64,000 nucleotides of DNA from Clostridia bacterium (GCA_910575725.1 CAJTFE010000013.1:1-64000), one strand, 5' to 3'; shown: positions 42,757-52,153, counted from the stretch's first letter. The notes: generated from the sequence alone by a model not told the origin. Numbers and translations: made by a program.

Positions 42757-43380
42757 ATGATTTCATATATCAGGGGAACCCTTGCTTATCTGGATCCCGA
42801 GGAAGGGCTTGCAGTAGTGGAGACAGGGGGAATTGGATACGGGATTCTGATTTCCGGGAAGGATCTGGATCTTCTGCCGGGCTGCAAAGAAGAGCTCCAG
42901 TTATATACCTATCTGCAGGTAAAAGAGGACGGGCTGCAGCTTTATGGCTTTTTGACCAGAGAGGATCAGAAGCTCTTTCGTATGCTGATTGGTGTCAGCG
43001 GAATCGGGCCCAAAGGCGCTCTTGGGATTTTGACGGCCCTTTCTGCGGATGATCTGCGCTTTGCGGTGCTGGCAGACGATGCCAAAGCCATTTCCAAGGC
43101 CCCGGGTATCGGCCATAAGACAGCGCAGAAACTGATTCTGGAGCTGAAGGACAAGCTGAAGCTGGAAGACGCCTTTGAGGCAAAGCTTGCCAAAGCAGAT
43201 CTGCGGACAGGAGCCGGTTCTTTTGGATTGTCCGAAGCGAAGAATGAAGCCGTGGAGGCTTTGACCGCTCTGGGATATTCGGCATCGGATGCACTGAAGG
43301 CAGTCCGCCAGACAGAGCTTACCGAGGAGATGGGTGTGGAGGAGATTCTGAAAGCTGCATTAAAGCATATGACTTTTTAA
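42757..43380 (+). CDS. ruvA: Holliday junction branch-migration protein RuvA
   Basis: It binds four-way junctions as a tetramer and recruits RuvB. The 207 residues contain the N-terminal OB fold (MISYIRGTLAYLDPEEGLAVVETGGIGYGI), two helix-hairpin-helix motifs (LIGVSGIGPKGALGIL and KAPGIGHKTAQKLILELKDK), and the flexible C-terminal domain that contacts RuvB (AVEALTALGYSASDALKAV). ruvB follows after 51 bp. Confidence 0.96.
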   Translation: MISYIRGTLAYLDPEEGLAVVETGGIGYGILISGKDLDLLPGCKEELQLYTYLQVKEDGLQLYGFLTREDQKLFRMLIGVSGIGPKGALGILTALSADDLRFAVLADDAKAISKAPGIGHKTAQKLILELKDKLKLEDAFEAKLAKADLRTGAGSFGLSEAKNEAVEALTALGYSASDALKAVRQTELTEEMGVEEILKAALKHMTF

Positions 43381-43431
43381 GCCAGAGTTCAAAATGAGTG
43401 AGGAGTACAGGCGATTTCGAGGTATAGACAG

Positions 43432-44430
43432 ATGGGAAGAAGGATTATCACAACAGAGGCCATAGAGGAGGATGTGCGGACAGAATACAGCTTAAGGCCC
43501 CAGACGCTGGACGAGTATATTGGACAGGAGAAGGCAAAGGGGAATCTTAAGGTTTACATCCAGGCGGCAAAGGAACGGGAAGAGGCTTTAGACCATGTGC
43601 TGTTTTACGGACCGCCGGGACTTGGAAAGACGACACTGGCGGGAATCATAGCCAATGAGATGGGGGTGAATATGAAAGTAACCTCCGGCCCGGCCATAGA
43701 GAAGCCGGGAGAGATGGCGGCGATTTTAAACAATCTGGCAGAGGGAGACGTGCTTTTTGTGGATGAGATCCACCGTCTGAACCGGCAGGTGGAAGAGGTG
43801 CTTTACCCGGCTATGGAGGACTTTGCCATTGACATTGTCATTGGAAAGGGGGCCACAGCCCGTTCTATCCGCCTGGATCTGCCTCATTTCACGCTTATAG
43901 GCGCAACCACACGGGCAGGACTTCTGACGGCGCCTCTCAGAGACCGTTTCGGGGTGGTACACCATCTGGAATTCTATACGGAGGAGGAGCTTCAGACGAT
44001 TGTGATACGTTCGGCCCAGGTGCTTAAGGTAGAGATAGAGCCAGGAGGAGCGCTTGAGCTTGCCAGGCGATCCAGAGGAACCCCCCGGCTTGCCAACCGG
44101 CTTTTGAAGCGGGTGCGCGACTTTGCGCAGGTGAAATATGAAGGAAAGATCACAGAGGAGATTGCGGATTTTGCTTTGGATCTTCTGGAGGTGGATCGTT
44201 ACGGCCTGGATCAGACAGACCGTCTTATTTTAAATACCATGATTGAAAAGTTTATGGGAGGCCCTGTAGGACTCGACACCCTGGCGGCAGCCATCGGCGA
44301 GGATTCAGGAACCATTGAGGATGTCTATGAGCCATACCTTATCAAACGCGGCTTCCTAAACCGGACCCCCAGAGGAAGAACAGTAACAGAATTAGGATAC
44401 CACCATCTAGGACTCAACTTTCAGCCATGA
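43432..44430 (+). CDS. ruvB: Holliday junction DNA helicase RuvB
   Basis: A hexameric AAA+ motor that drives branch migration with RuvA. The 332 residues show [17 protein letters not shown], Walker [12 protein letters not shown] (about 62-72), Walker [11 protein letters not shown], sensor LIGATTRAG, the arginine-finger region APLRDRFGV, and the C-terminal winged helix ending in [21 protein letters not shown] sequence lies before the ATG. Confidence 0.97.
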   Translation: MGRRIITTEAIEEDVRTEYSLRPQTLDEYIGQEKAKGNLKVYIQAAKEREEALDHVLFYGPPGLGKTTLAGIIANEMGVNMKVTSGPAIEKPGEMAAILNNLAEGDVLFVDEIHRLNRQVEEVLYPAMEDFAIDIVIGKGATARSIRLDLPHFTLIGATTRAGLLTAPLRDRFGVVHHLEFYTEEELQTIVIRSAQVLKVEIEPGGALELARRSRGTPRLANRLLKRVRDFAQVKYEGKITEEIADFALDLLEVDRYGLDQTDRLILNTMIEKFMGGPVGLDTLAAAIGEDSGTIEDVYEPYLIKRGFLNRTPRGRTVTELGYHHLGLNFQP

Positions 44431-44435
44431 TATAC

Positions 44436-44463
44436 TTGCTTTTTTACCCGGATCCGATATAAT
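44436..44463 (+). promoter_or_regulatory. Candidate promoter upstream of the zapA repeat leader
   Basis: TTGCTT (44436-44441), a 16-bp spacer and TATAAT (44458-44463). If used, the zapA transcript would carry a leader of about 300 nt containing the two 125-bp repeats. Confidence 0.5.
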
Positions 44464-44494
44464 ATACACATAAGCAATGAGCAGTGCCAAAATG

Positions 44495-44740
44495 CAAGGT
44501 GGAAAATTGCCTGCTAGCAGGCAGATTTTCCAGATTGCATTTTGATAGGGCGAAGCCCGTGAATGAGGAAAACCTATGGTTTTCCGAATTCGCACTGCGG
44601 GGTAGAACAATAGGGCAGCCAAGGTGGAAAATTGCCTGCTAGCAGGCAGATTTTCCAGATTGCATTTTGATAGGGCGAAGCCCGTGAATGAGGAAAACCT
44701 ATGGTTTTCCGAATTCGCACTGCGGGGTAGAACAATAAGC
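44495..44740 (+). repeat. Tandem duplication of a 125-bp structured unit
   Basis: Two essentially identical units follow each other with a period of 125 bp (44495-44619 and 44620-about 44740). Each holds a long palindrome (GGAAAATTGCCTGC / GCAGGCAGATTTTCC), a GGGC-GAA-GCCC hairpin and GGAAAACC/GGTTTTCC. No coding sense in either strand. It fills most of the 341-bp gap between ruvB and zapA. Confidence 0.9.
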
Positions 44741-44771
44741 CAGTTAGCTGGGGAAAAAGGAAGTGAGTGTT

Positions 44772-45509
44772 ATGGCTACGAAGAATACAGTAGAGGTTGT
44801 AATTGCCGGCAAGGTCTTTCGGATCAGCGGTTACGAAACCCCGGAATATCTGCACCAGGTATCCGTCTATATCAACGAAAAGCTGGCACAGTTTCAGCAG
44901 ATGGAAGGCTACCGCAAGCAGAATACGGATCAGAAGCAGATGATGCTGAACATGAACCTGGCAGACGATTTCTTCAAGGCCAAACGCCAGGCAGATAAGC
45001 TTTCAGCAGAATTGGAGAAAAAAGAGCGGGAGATGTACGGCATCCGCCACGATCTCATCGAAGCCCAGATGGCCAACGAAAAACTGGAGACAGAAAAGAA
45101 AGAATTAAAAGAAAGGCTGACCGCCCAGAAAAAAGAAGCAGAGACAAAGCTGAATGAGGAAAAGAAAGCCTTGGAAGAAGCCCTGGCTGCCCAGAAAAAG
45201 GAGCTGGAGGCAAAGCTGGAAGGCCAGAAGCAGGAGGCCGTAGAAAAGCTGGATTCCAAAAAGCAGGCTTCCGAACGGGAACGTCAGGAACTGAAACGCA
45301 CCATAGAGGGATTGGAGCGCAGCCTGGAGAACCAGAAAAAAGCCTCAGAGGCTCAACGGCAGAATTCACACAAGAAACTGGAAGAGCAGAACCAGGCGGC
45401 CCAGAAGCGCATGGCAGAGCAGAAGCGGAGCTTTGAGGGAGAGATCGACCGGCTGGAACGGGAGAACAGGGAGCTTTTAAGAAAGCTGGGCCAGCGGTCC
45501 TATACATAA
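44772..45509 (+). CDS. zapA: ZapA-type cell division protein with long coiled-coil tail
   Basis: The first 95 residues match ZapA, which bundles FtsZ filaments: NTVEVVIAGKVFRISGYETPEYLHQVSVYINEKL followed by the MLNMNLADDFF helix. From about residue 95 to 240 the protein is almost entirely Glu/Lys/Gln-rich coiled coil with repeated AAQKKELEAKLEGQK-like segments. The usual ZapA is about 90-130 residues; this one has 245. The ATG at 44772 is preferred over GTG at 44763 because AAGGAA would otherwise be too close. Confidence 0.82.
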   Translation: MATKNTVEVVIAGKVFRISGYETPEYLHQVSVYINEKLAQFQQMEGYRKQNTDQKQMMLNMNLADDFFKAKRQADKLSAELEKKEREMYGIRHDLIEAQMANEKLETEKKELKERLTAQKKEAETKLNEEKKALEEALAAQKKELEAKLEGQKQEAVEKLDSKKQASERERQELKRTIEGLERSLENQKKASEAQRQNSHKKLEEQNQAAQKRMAEQKRSFEGEIDRLERENRELLRKLGQRSYT

Positions 45510-45698
45510 GAGGAAAAGCAAGAATTACAGCAGTGTATATCGGGGGTTGCTGCAAAATACGGCAGTGAGGATTTATGAGATCCGAAGGTCTTATTTGCAG
45601 ACAACCTTTTTACTTTTAAGGGAGAAGGATACTGCAGCATTTGAAACAGCCATAAGATATCCTTTGGCAATACTTGCAGCAGTGAAATGGAGAATGGA
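45510..45698. other. Gap with hairpin between zapA and the U32 peptidase
   Basis: A hairpin with arms AAGGATACT and AGATATCCTT lies near 45625-45664. CAGCAGTG is repeated near 45531 and 45676. No promoter or gene was recognised. Confidence 0.4.
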
Positions 45699-47954
45699 AT
45701 GAGACATAAAACGGAACTTCTGGCTCCGGCCGGTTCCTATGACAGCTTAAAGGCTGCGGTAGGGGCTGGAGCAGACGCAGTTTATCTTGGGGGCGCCAGG
45801 TTCGGCGCCAGGGCTTATGCAGATAATTTCGGAGAAAAAGAACTGTGCGATGCCATCGGCTACGCCCATCTTCATGGCTGTGATCTGTATTTAACCGTCA
45901 ATACCCTTTTGAAAGATAAGGAACTGGAAGAACTGGGAGCTTATCTAAAGCCTTATTATGAGAGCGGCCTGGATGCAGTGATTGTCCAGGACCTTGGAGT
46001 ATTTTCTTATATTCGTGAGTATTTTCCGGATCTGCCTATACATGCAAGTACCCAGATGACTATTCTGGGAGCCGGAGGCGCCCGGTTTTTAAAGGAACAG
46101 GGAGCCGCTAGAATCGTGACGGCCAGAGAGCTTTCCCTGGAGGAGATCCGTCAGATCCATGCAGCTGCAGACATTGAGATAGAGAGCTTTATTCATGGAG
46201 CCCTCTGCTATTGCTATTCCGGTCAGTGTCTGTTCAGCAGTATGCTGGGAGGAAGAAGCGGAAACCGGGGACGCTGTGCCCAGCCCTGCCGTCTGCCTTA
46301 TCAGGTGAAGGCAGAGGGGAAGATACGGAACCGCCGGGAGGAAGCTTACCTGCTCAGTCCCAAGGATATGTGTACCCTTGAGCTGCTTCCAAAGATTCTG
46401 GAGGCAGGGGTCTGTTCTTTAAAAATAGAAGGGCGGATGAAACGTCCGGAATATACTGCGGGAGTTGTACGGATCTATCGAAAATATCTGGATTTTTACC
46501 TGGAACATGGAAAGGACAGTTATCAGGTTGAACAAAAAGACTTAGAAGAGCTAAAGCGGCTTTACAACCGCGGAGGATTTTCCAAGGGATATTATCAGGT
46601 GCGAAACGGCCGGGAGCTGATGTCTCTTTCCAGGCCGGGACATTTTAAGGGAAGCTGGGAAAAGGGGAAGGACAAGGGCAAGAGAAACGGAAACAGGCAG
46701 GAGCTTCTGGAAAAACAGGCATACGAAGGACTTTTGGCAGAGCTGAAGCAGCAGTACGTGGATAGAGAGAAAAAGGAAAAAATTAAGGGAAGCTTCCGTA
46801 TTTCTACGGAATTTCCAACAGAATTTCTGGTAACATATAAGGAGGCTGCCATAAGCGTATCAGGAGAACCGGCCCAGAAACCCAAAAATCAGCCCATGCA
46901 TCCGGAGGCTGTCTTAAAACAGCTTCAAAAAACAGGTGACAGCCCTTTTTGTTTTGAAAAGCTGGAGCTTGAAGGAGAAAAAGAAGTATTTCTTCCGGTC
47001 CGCCAGCTGAATGGCATGCGCCGGGAGGCTTTGGAAAAGCTTGAGAAGGAGCTTCGGGCCCGGGGAAGCCGCAAATGCGTGAGGGAAGTATTTCCGCCGG
47101 AAAAAGGGCAAAGGGAAGAGGACAGGCAGGGAAAAGCTGAGGGCTGCGCCATTCATGTACAGCTGGAACAGCCGGAGGATCTTTGGACCGTATTGGATAT
47201 TCCGGAGGTTTCCATGATTACTGTTTCCAGCGGCCATACAGACTTTGGGCAGTTAAAGGCTTATGCAGATGCCTGCCGCAAAGCCGGAAAGTCTTTCGGC
47301 CTTGTCCTTCCGGCAATCTTTCGGGTTTCGGAGGAAAGATATTTTAAGGAAAGGCTTTCTCTGTTAAAGAATGCCGGCTTGGACACACTTGTGGTAAAGA
47401 ATCTGGAAGAGCTTGCATTTTTAAGGGAAGCGGACTGGAACCTTCCAGTAATCCTGGATCATAATCTCTATACATTTAATCAACGGGCACGCTTGTTTTG
47501 GAAGGAACAGGGGATCTTTATGGATACCCTTCCTCTGGAGCTGAATGCACAGGAGCTTGTCCGCCGGGGCTGTGAGGGCAGTGAGATGCTGGTGTACGGT
47601 TATCTGCCTTTGATGGTGACGGCCAACTGCCTCCACAAAACCATGAAGGCCTGCCGGAAGCAGGAAGAGCTCTGGAAGCTTACAGACCGCTACAAGAAAG
47701 AATTTCCCATCGCCAATGAATGCCGGTGGTGCTATAATGTAATATACAACTGCGAACCCCTTTCACTTCTGGGAAATGTAAAGGAAGTGGAGCGTATTTC
47801 ACCAAAAAGCCTGCGTTTGTGCTTTGTAATGGAGGATAAGCGGAAAATCAGACGGATTTTGGAGCAGTATGTGGAGGTGTTCTGCCATAAGGGAGAGCCG
47901 CCGGCTTTCGAAGGGCCATTTACCAGGGGACATTTAAAACGGGGAGTGGAGTAG
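45699..47954 (+). CDS. U32-family peptidase / RlhA-like rRNA hydroxylation protein
   Basis: The 751-residue protein belongs to peptidase family U32 with a C-terminal DUF3656-type part, as in E. coli RlhA, which is needed for hydroxylation of a 23S rRNA cytidine. Start ELLAPAGSYDSLKAAVGAGADAVYLGG is diagnostic, followed by the conserved ESFIHGALCYCYSGQCLFSSMLGGRSGNRGRCAQPCRLPY. The Cys cluster, with a late NECRWCYNVIYNCEP, suggests an Fe-S cluster. The start at 45699 has GGAG 6 bases upstream; ATG at 45687 overlaps that site. Actual peptidase activity is doubtful for this subgroup. It precedes the FtsW/RodA gene by 8 bp. Confidence 0.88.
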   Translation: MRHKTELLAPAGSYDSLKAAVGAGADAVYLGGARFGARAYADNFGEKELCDAIGYAHLHGCDLYLTVNTLLKDKELEELGAYLKPYYESGLDAVIVQDLGVFSYIREYFPDLPIHASTQMTILGAGGARFLKEQGAARIVTARELSLEEIRQIHAAADIEIESFIHGALCYCYSGQCLFSSMLGGRSGNRGRCAQPCRLPYQVKAEGKIRNRREEAYLLSPKDMCTLELLPKILEAGVCSLKIEGRMKRPEYTAGVVRIYRKYLDFYLEHGKDSYQVEQKDLEELKRLYNRGGFSKGYYQVRNGRELMSLSRPGHFKGSWEKGKDKGKRNGNRQELLEKQAYEGLLAELKQQYVDREKKEKIKGSFRISTEFPTEFLVTYKEAAISVSGEPAQKPKNQPMHPEAVLKQLQKTGDSPFCFEKLELEGEKEVFLPVRQLNGMRREALEKLEKELRARGSRKCVREVFPPEKGQREEDRQGKAEGCAIHVQLEQPEDLWTVLDIPEVSMITVSSGHTDFGQLKAYADACRKAGKSFGLVLPAIFRVSEERYFKERLSLLKNAGLDTLVVKNLEELAFLREADWNLPVILDHNLYTFNQRARLFWKEQGIFMDTLPLELNAQELVRRGCEGSEMLVYGYLPLMVTANCLHKTMKACRKQEELWKLTDRYKKEFPIANECRWCYNVIYNCEPLSLLGNVKEVERISPKSLRLCFVMEDKRKIRRILEQYVEVFCHKGEPPAFEGPFTRGHLKRGVE

Positions 47955-47962
47955 TCCATATT

Positions 47963-49357
47963 ATGACAAACCTCATTGTAGAATTATCAAAATTTGCCTT
48001 TATTATTTTAATTGCACTGTATTCGCTTTTGAGTTTTTCTGCCTTTAAGAAAAGAGGGGCAGGAGAGATCAACTATGTCTGGAGACTTCAGAATCTTCTG
48101 ATGTTTTTTATACATTTGCTGGCTTATGTGGTGATGTACCTGCAGAAAGGGGAGATTAAGCTTTTGATCTTCTATTTGTTTCAGCTCTTTCTTCTGCAGG
48201 CGGTTGTGGTTATGACCCAGGTGATTTATCCCCAGATTAACCGCCTGGTGCTCAACAATATGTGTCTGCTTCTGGCTGTCGGGTTTATTATGCTGACCCG
48301 TCTGTCCTACGACAGGGCAGTGCGGCAGTTTCAGATAGCGGCAGCGGCCTTGATCCTGGCCATGGTAATTCCGGTTCTGATTCGCAAATGCGGTTTTCTT
48401 AAAAAGCTTCCCTGGGTCTACGGCATAGCCGGGCTTCTGCTCCTGGCTGCGGTAGCGGTATTTGGCGAAAGCAGCTATGGTGCGAAATTATCTCTGAAAA
48501 TAGGTTCCTTTGCCCTCCAGCCTTCGGAATTTGTAAAAATTACCTTTGTATTTTTTGTGGCGGCCCGGTTAAGCAAAAGCACGGCCTTTAAGGATGTGGT
48601 TCTGACAACCATAATGGCGGCTTCTCATGTGCTGGTGCTGGTTTTTTCAAGGGATTTGGGAGGGGCGCTTCTGTTTTTTGTCACCTATCTGGTTATGCTT
48701 TATGTGGCTGCCAAAAAGCCTTTATATTTTATCAGCGGCCTGGGAGCCGGCTGTGTGGCTGCCTATGCGGGCTACCATCTCTTTTCCCATGTGCGCGTGC
48801 GTGTGATGGCCTGGAGCGATCCCTTCCAGTATATTGACAAGGAAGGCTACCAGATTACCCAGTCCCTTTTTGCAATCGGAACGGGAGGATGGTTTGGGAC
48901 AGGCCTTTACCAGGGAGAGCCAAGTAAGATTCCGGTGGTGGTGGAGGATTTTATCTTTTCTGCTATTGCAGAGGAATTCGGGGGAGCTTTTTCCATCTGC
49001 CTGATTCTGATCTGCGTCAGCTGCTTTATGATGTTTGTAAACATTGCGATGCAGATTAAAAATGATTTCTATAAATATACGGCCCTTGGGCTTGGAACCC
49101 TCTATGGCTTTCAAGTGTTTTTGACCATCGGAGGAGCAATAAAGTTTATTCCTTCTACAGGCGTGACGCTTCCCCTTATCAGCAGCGGCGGAAGTTCTAT
49201 TGTTGTAACCATTGCCATGTTTGCCATTATCCAGGGAATGTATCTTTTAAAGGAAGACGAGGAGTTAAGGATTGAAAAAGAACGAAAACGAAACGCAAAA
49301 GCCAAAGCAAAGAAAGCAAGAGCCCTTAAAGCGGAAAAAGCAAAAGAAAGATCATGA
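47963..49357 (+). CDS. FtsW/RodA/SpoVE-family peptidoglycan polymerase
   Basis: A polytopic SEDS glycosyltransferase that polymerises lipid II. The 464 residues have about ten membrane segments; family motifs are LQPSEFVKITFVFFVAARLSK, FSRDLGGALLFF (with the catalytic-type Asp), YQITQSLFAIGTGGWFGTGLYQG, EDFIFSAIAEEFGG and the closing FIPSTGVTLPLISSGGSS. An N-terminal extension of about 150 residues adds membrane segments. The C-terminal tail is very Lys/Ala/Arg-rich. The stop lies 86 bp inside the next gene, so it is tightly coupled to its partner transpeptidase. Confidence 0.92.
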   Translation: MTNLIVELSKFAFIILIALYSLLSFSAFKKRGAGEINYVWRLQNLLMFFIHLLAYVVMYLQKGEIKLLIFYLFQLFLLQAVVVMTQVIYPQINRLVLNNMCLLLAVGFIMLTRLSYDRAVRQFQIAAAALILAMVIPVLIRKCGFLKKLPWVYGIAGLLLLAAVAVFGESSYGAKLSLKIGSFALQPSEFVKITFVFFVAARLSKSTAFKDVVLTTIMAASHVLVLVFSRDLGGALLFFVTYLVMLYVAAKKPLYFISGLGAGCVAAYAGYHLFSHVRVRVMAWSDPFQYIDKEGYQITQSLFAIGTGGWFGTGLYQGEPSKIPVVVEDFIFSAIAEEFGGAFSICLILICVSCFMMFVNIAMQIKNDFYKYTALGLGTLYGFQVFLTIGGAIKFIPSTGVTLPLISSGGSSIVVTIAMFAIIQGMYLLKEDEELRIEKERKRNAKAKAKKARALKAEKAKERS

Positions 49358-50753
49358 GCTTACGGTGATCACCTACCTTTTTACGGGGCTCTTTACCCTG
49401 CTTATCGGTTATTTTGTTTATTTTAACGCTGTCCTGCGTCCGGAAGTGATCAATAACCCTTATAATTCCAGACAGGAAAATTTCGCAAAACGGGTCGTGA
49501 GGGGGAAGATACTTGCTTCGGACGGCACGGTTCTGGCAGAGACAAAGACCGGGGAGGACGGGACGGAGACCCGCAGCTATCCCTATGGAAATGTATTTGC
49601 CCATGTGACGGGCTATGCTACCAGGGGACGGACAGGAATTGAGTCCCTGGCGAACTTTGAGCTTCTGACCTCCAATGCCTTTTTTGGAGAGCAGATTGCA
49701 AAGGAGCTTAAGGAGGAAAAGAATATCGGGGACAATGTGGTTACGACCCTGGACACCAAGCTGCAGGAGACGGCTTACAATGCTCTTGGAAACCACAAGG
49801 GCGCTGTGGTGGTTCTGGAGGCTGAGACGGGAAAAGTTCTTGCCATGGTATCCAAGCCGGACTTTGATCCCAACCGGGTCAATGAGGATTGGGATGCTTT
49901 AAATCAGAGCGAGAACAGTGACGGTGTTTTTTACAACAGGGCCATGCAGGGGCTGTATCCGCCGGGATCGACCTTTAAAGTGGTGACGCTTCTGGACTAT
50001 ATGAGGGAAAATCCGGACTACGAGGATTTTCAGTTTCATTGTTCCGGCAGCCTGACGGAGGGGAATTATACGATCAGCTGTTACGGAAAGAACGCTCATG
50101 GAAATGAGGATCTTAGAAAGGCGTTTGCCAAGTCCTGCAATACGGCTTTTTCTTCTATCGGACTGTCTCTGGACGAGGGGACGTTTAAGAGTAATTGCGA
50201 AGGGCTTTTGTTTAACAGTGAGCTTCCCCTGCAGCTTCCCTATAGTAAAAGCTCCTTTTCGCTGGAGAGCGGCGCTGCGCCGGCGGAGCAGATGATGACG
50301 GGGATCGGGCAGGGGGAGACCCTTGTTTCTCCTATGCATATGGCTATGATCATGGGGGCGATTGCCAATGAGGGTGTTCTGATGAAGCCTTATTTTCTGG
50401 AACGGGTGGAGACTTATACGGGGGATCTGGTTAAGACCTTTCGCCCGGCTGTTTACGGCAGCCTTATGACAAAACAGGAGGCGGAGATTCTTACGGAATA
50501 TATGAGGGCTGTCGTGACGGAAGGGACGGGCAGTAAGCTGGATAATATGGGGTTCTTTATTGCAGGGAAAACGGGGACTGCGGAGTATTCCAGTGATAAA
50601 AGTAAGAGCCATGCGTGGTTTGCCGGGTTTTCGGATACAGGAGAGTCGGATATTGTGGTTTGTGTGCTGGTGGAGGAGGCCGGATCGGGGAGTGAGTTTG
50701 CGGTGCCTGTTGCCAGGGAGATTTTTTGGGCTTGGAATGTGGGACGGGAGTAG
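49272..50753 (+). CDS. Penicillin-binding protein transpeptidase (class B-like)
   Basis: A membrane-anchored D,D-transpeptidase partnering the SEDS protein. The 493 residues contain a basic cytoplasmic N-terminus, one membrane segment (about 29-51), a short dimerisation domain and the penicillin-binding domain with STFK (SxxK), SCN (SxN) and KTGTAEY (KTG). No ATG lies in frame before the catalytic domain; the supported start is TTG at 49272 with GGAG 7 bases upstream. This gives an 86-bp overlap with the preceding gene. The pairing resembles RodA-PbpA units in Actinobacteria and Clostridia. A GT51 domain is absent. Confidence 0.9.
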   Translation: MKKNENETQKPKQRKQEPLKRKKQKKDHELTVITYLFTGLFTLLIGYFVYFNAVLRPEVINNPYNSRQENFAKRVVRGKILASDGTVLAETKTGEDGTETRSYPYGNVFAHVTGYATRGRTGIESLANFELLTSNAFFGEQIAKELKEEKNIGDNVVTTLDTKLQETAYNALGNHKGAVVVLEAETGKVLAMVSKPDFDPNRVNEDWDALNQSENSDGVFYNRAMQGLYPPGSTFKVVTLLDYMRENPDYEDFQFHCSGSLTEGNYTISCYGKNAHGNEDLRKAFAKSCNTAFSSIGLSLDEGTFKSNCEGLLFNSELPLQLPYSKSSFSLESGAAPAEQMMTGIGQGETLVSPMHMAMIMGAIANEGVLMKPYFLERVETYTGDLVKTFRPAVYGSLMTKQEAEILTEYMRAVVTEGTGSKLDNMGFFIAGKTGTAEYSSDKSKSHAWFAGFSDTGESDIVVCVLVEEAGSGSEFAVPVAREIFWAWNVGRE

Positions 50754-50766
50754 TGTAGGGGGGGAC

Positions 50767-50982
50767 GGCGCCGCAGGAAAATATGCCAGCAGGCGTTTCC
50801 ATATCCTGTGTTCGGACGGTTCACGCACACACTGTCTGCTCTGAGTGTACATTGCCCCCTTTTTGGGTGTTGGATTTTGAAGGTGGTGTTGGGTCAATGT
50901 GCGCTCATATCAGACAGTGTGTGCGTGAACAGCCGGACACTGGATATTGGAAATGCCTGCTGGCATATTTTCCTGCAGCGCC
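50767..50982. repeat. Long foldback element 2 (about 216 bp)
   Basis: Inverted arms of about 85-90 bp run from GGCGCCGCAGGAAAATATGC at the left edge to GCATATTTTCCTGCAGCGCC at the right edge. The arms share GTGTCCGGCTGTTC and CTGTCTG sequences with the element at 39325-39537. The arms differ by scattered substitutions. It fills half of the 435-bp gap after the penicillin-binding protein gene. Confidence 0.85.
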
Positions 50983-51042
50983 TGGGTTTTGGAGCCGGGT
51001 GAGGAGGGGAGGTTTTGGGTTTGTAAAAATTTTTTTGGGGGA

Positions 51043-51071
51043 TTGACAGAGGGGCGGGGGTGTGGTAGAAT
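51043..51071 (+). promoter_or_regulatory. Promoter for the amino-acid ABC transporter
   Basis: TTGACA (51043-51048), a 17-bp spacer and TAGAAT (51066-51071), 118 bp before the start. Confidence 0.75.
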
Positions 51072-51188
51072 GCAGGGGTAACTTTATTGTGGTACAGTGA
51101 CCAATTGGTAGAGAAAAGAAGTGGAGACTTGCGGAGGATGACTGAGATGGAGTTTGGATGTGATCGGAAGCGGGGATGGGAGGACATT

Positions 51189-52055
51189 ATGAAAAAAAGA
51201 GTTTTGAGTTTGATGTTGTGTGGTTTGATGATGGTTTCGCTGTTAGCGGGCTGTGGAGCTAAGGAGGAGCCGGCGGCGGATGCTGAGGCTGGGGCGGATG
51301 CTGAGGCCGGGGTGGATGCTGATGCTGAGGCTGAGAGTGATATGGAGTATGTGAAGTCTAAAGGGACTCTTGTGGTTGGTATTACGGATTTTGCGCCGAT
51401 GGATTATAAGGATGAGAGCGGCGAGTGGATTGGCTTTGACGCGGATATGGCGAAGGCGTTTGGGGAGAGTCTGGGCGTCTCTGTGGAGTTTGTGGAGATT
51501 GACTGGGATAATAAGGTTCTGGAGCTTGACAGTAAGACGATTGACTGTGTCTGGAATGGTATGACGCTTACGGATGAGGTGAAGAGCGCTATGGAGTGCT
51601 CCAATGCTTACTGCAACAATGCGCAGATTGTGATTGTTCCGGCGGATAAGGCGGATCAGTACCAGGATACGGACAGCCTGAAGGATCTTAATTTTGCAGT
51701 TGAGGCTGGCAGCGCCGGGGAAGCGGAGGTAAATGCGCTTGGGCTGAATAACACGCCGGTGAAGTCTCAGTCAGATGCCCTTCTTGAGGTGGCTTCCGGA
51801 ACTTCGGATGCGGCTGTGATTGATTCTCTGATGGCGGCAGCTATGGTGGGAGAAGGAACCGGGTATGCGGATTTGACCTATACGGTTCAGCTGAACAGTG
51901 AGGAGTATGGCGTGGGCTTCCGTAAGGGCTCTGATCTGGCTGCGGCTTTGAATGATTTCTTCCTGGCAGGCTATGCGGACGGGAGCGTTGCGGAGTGCGC
52001 GGGTACTTACAATATACAGGCAGCCTTGATTGATGTGGATTTGACTGAGGAGTAA
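51189..52055 (+). CDS. Polar amino-acid ABC transporter, substrate-binding lipoprotein
   Basis: The 288-residue protein has a lipoprotein signal ending in LLAGC, an Ala/Asp/Glu-rich linker with repeated DAEAG, and a family-3 solute-binding fold starting at SKGTLVVGITDFAPMDYKDESGEWIGFDADMA. Ligand-binding segments include VWNGMTLTDEVK and FAVEAGSAGEAEVN. The start at 51189 follows GGGAGG. A permease and ATPase follow. The ligand is probably a polar amino acid; which one is not evident. Confidence 0.93.
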   Translation: MKKRVLSLMLCGLMMVSLLAGCGAKEEPAADAEAGADAEAGVDADAEAESDMEYVKSKGTLVVGITDFAPMDYKDESGEWIGFDADMAKAFGESLGVSVEFVEIDWDNKVLELDSKTIDCVWNGMTLTDEVKSAMECSNAYCNNAQIVIVPADKADQYQDTDSLKDLNFAVEAGSAGEAEVNALGLNNTPVKSQSDALLEVASGTSDAAVIDSLMAAAMVGEGTGYADLTYTVQLNSEEYGVGFRKGSDLAAALNDFFLAGYADGSVAECAGTYNIQAALIDVDLTEE

Positions 52056-52153
52056 GAAACCTGGATTTTGCATGGGGAATTGAATTTGCAGGAAGGTTCT
52101 TAAGGGGGCTTTTGAGAGTCTTTCTGTTAGGTAAAAGGGATGTTTGCGACCTT

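Noticed and set aside
44495-44740. CRISPR array
   Set aside because: Only two long units with no spacers; it is a tandem duplication.
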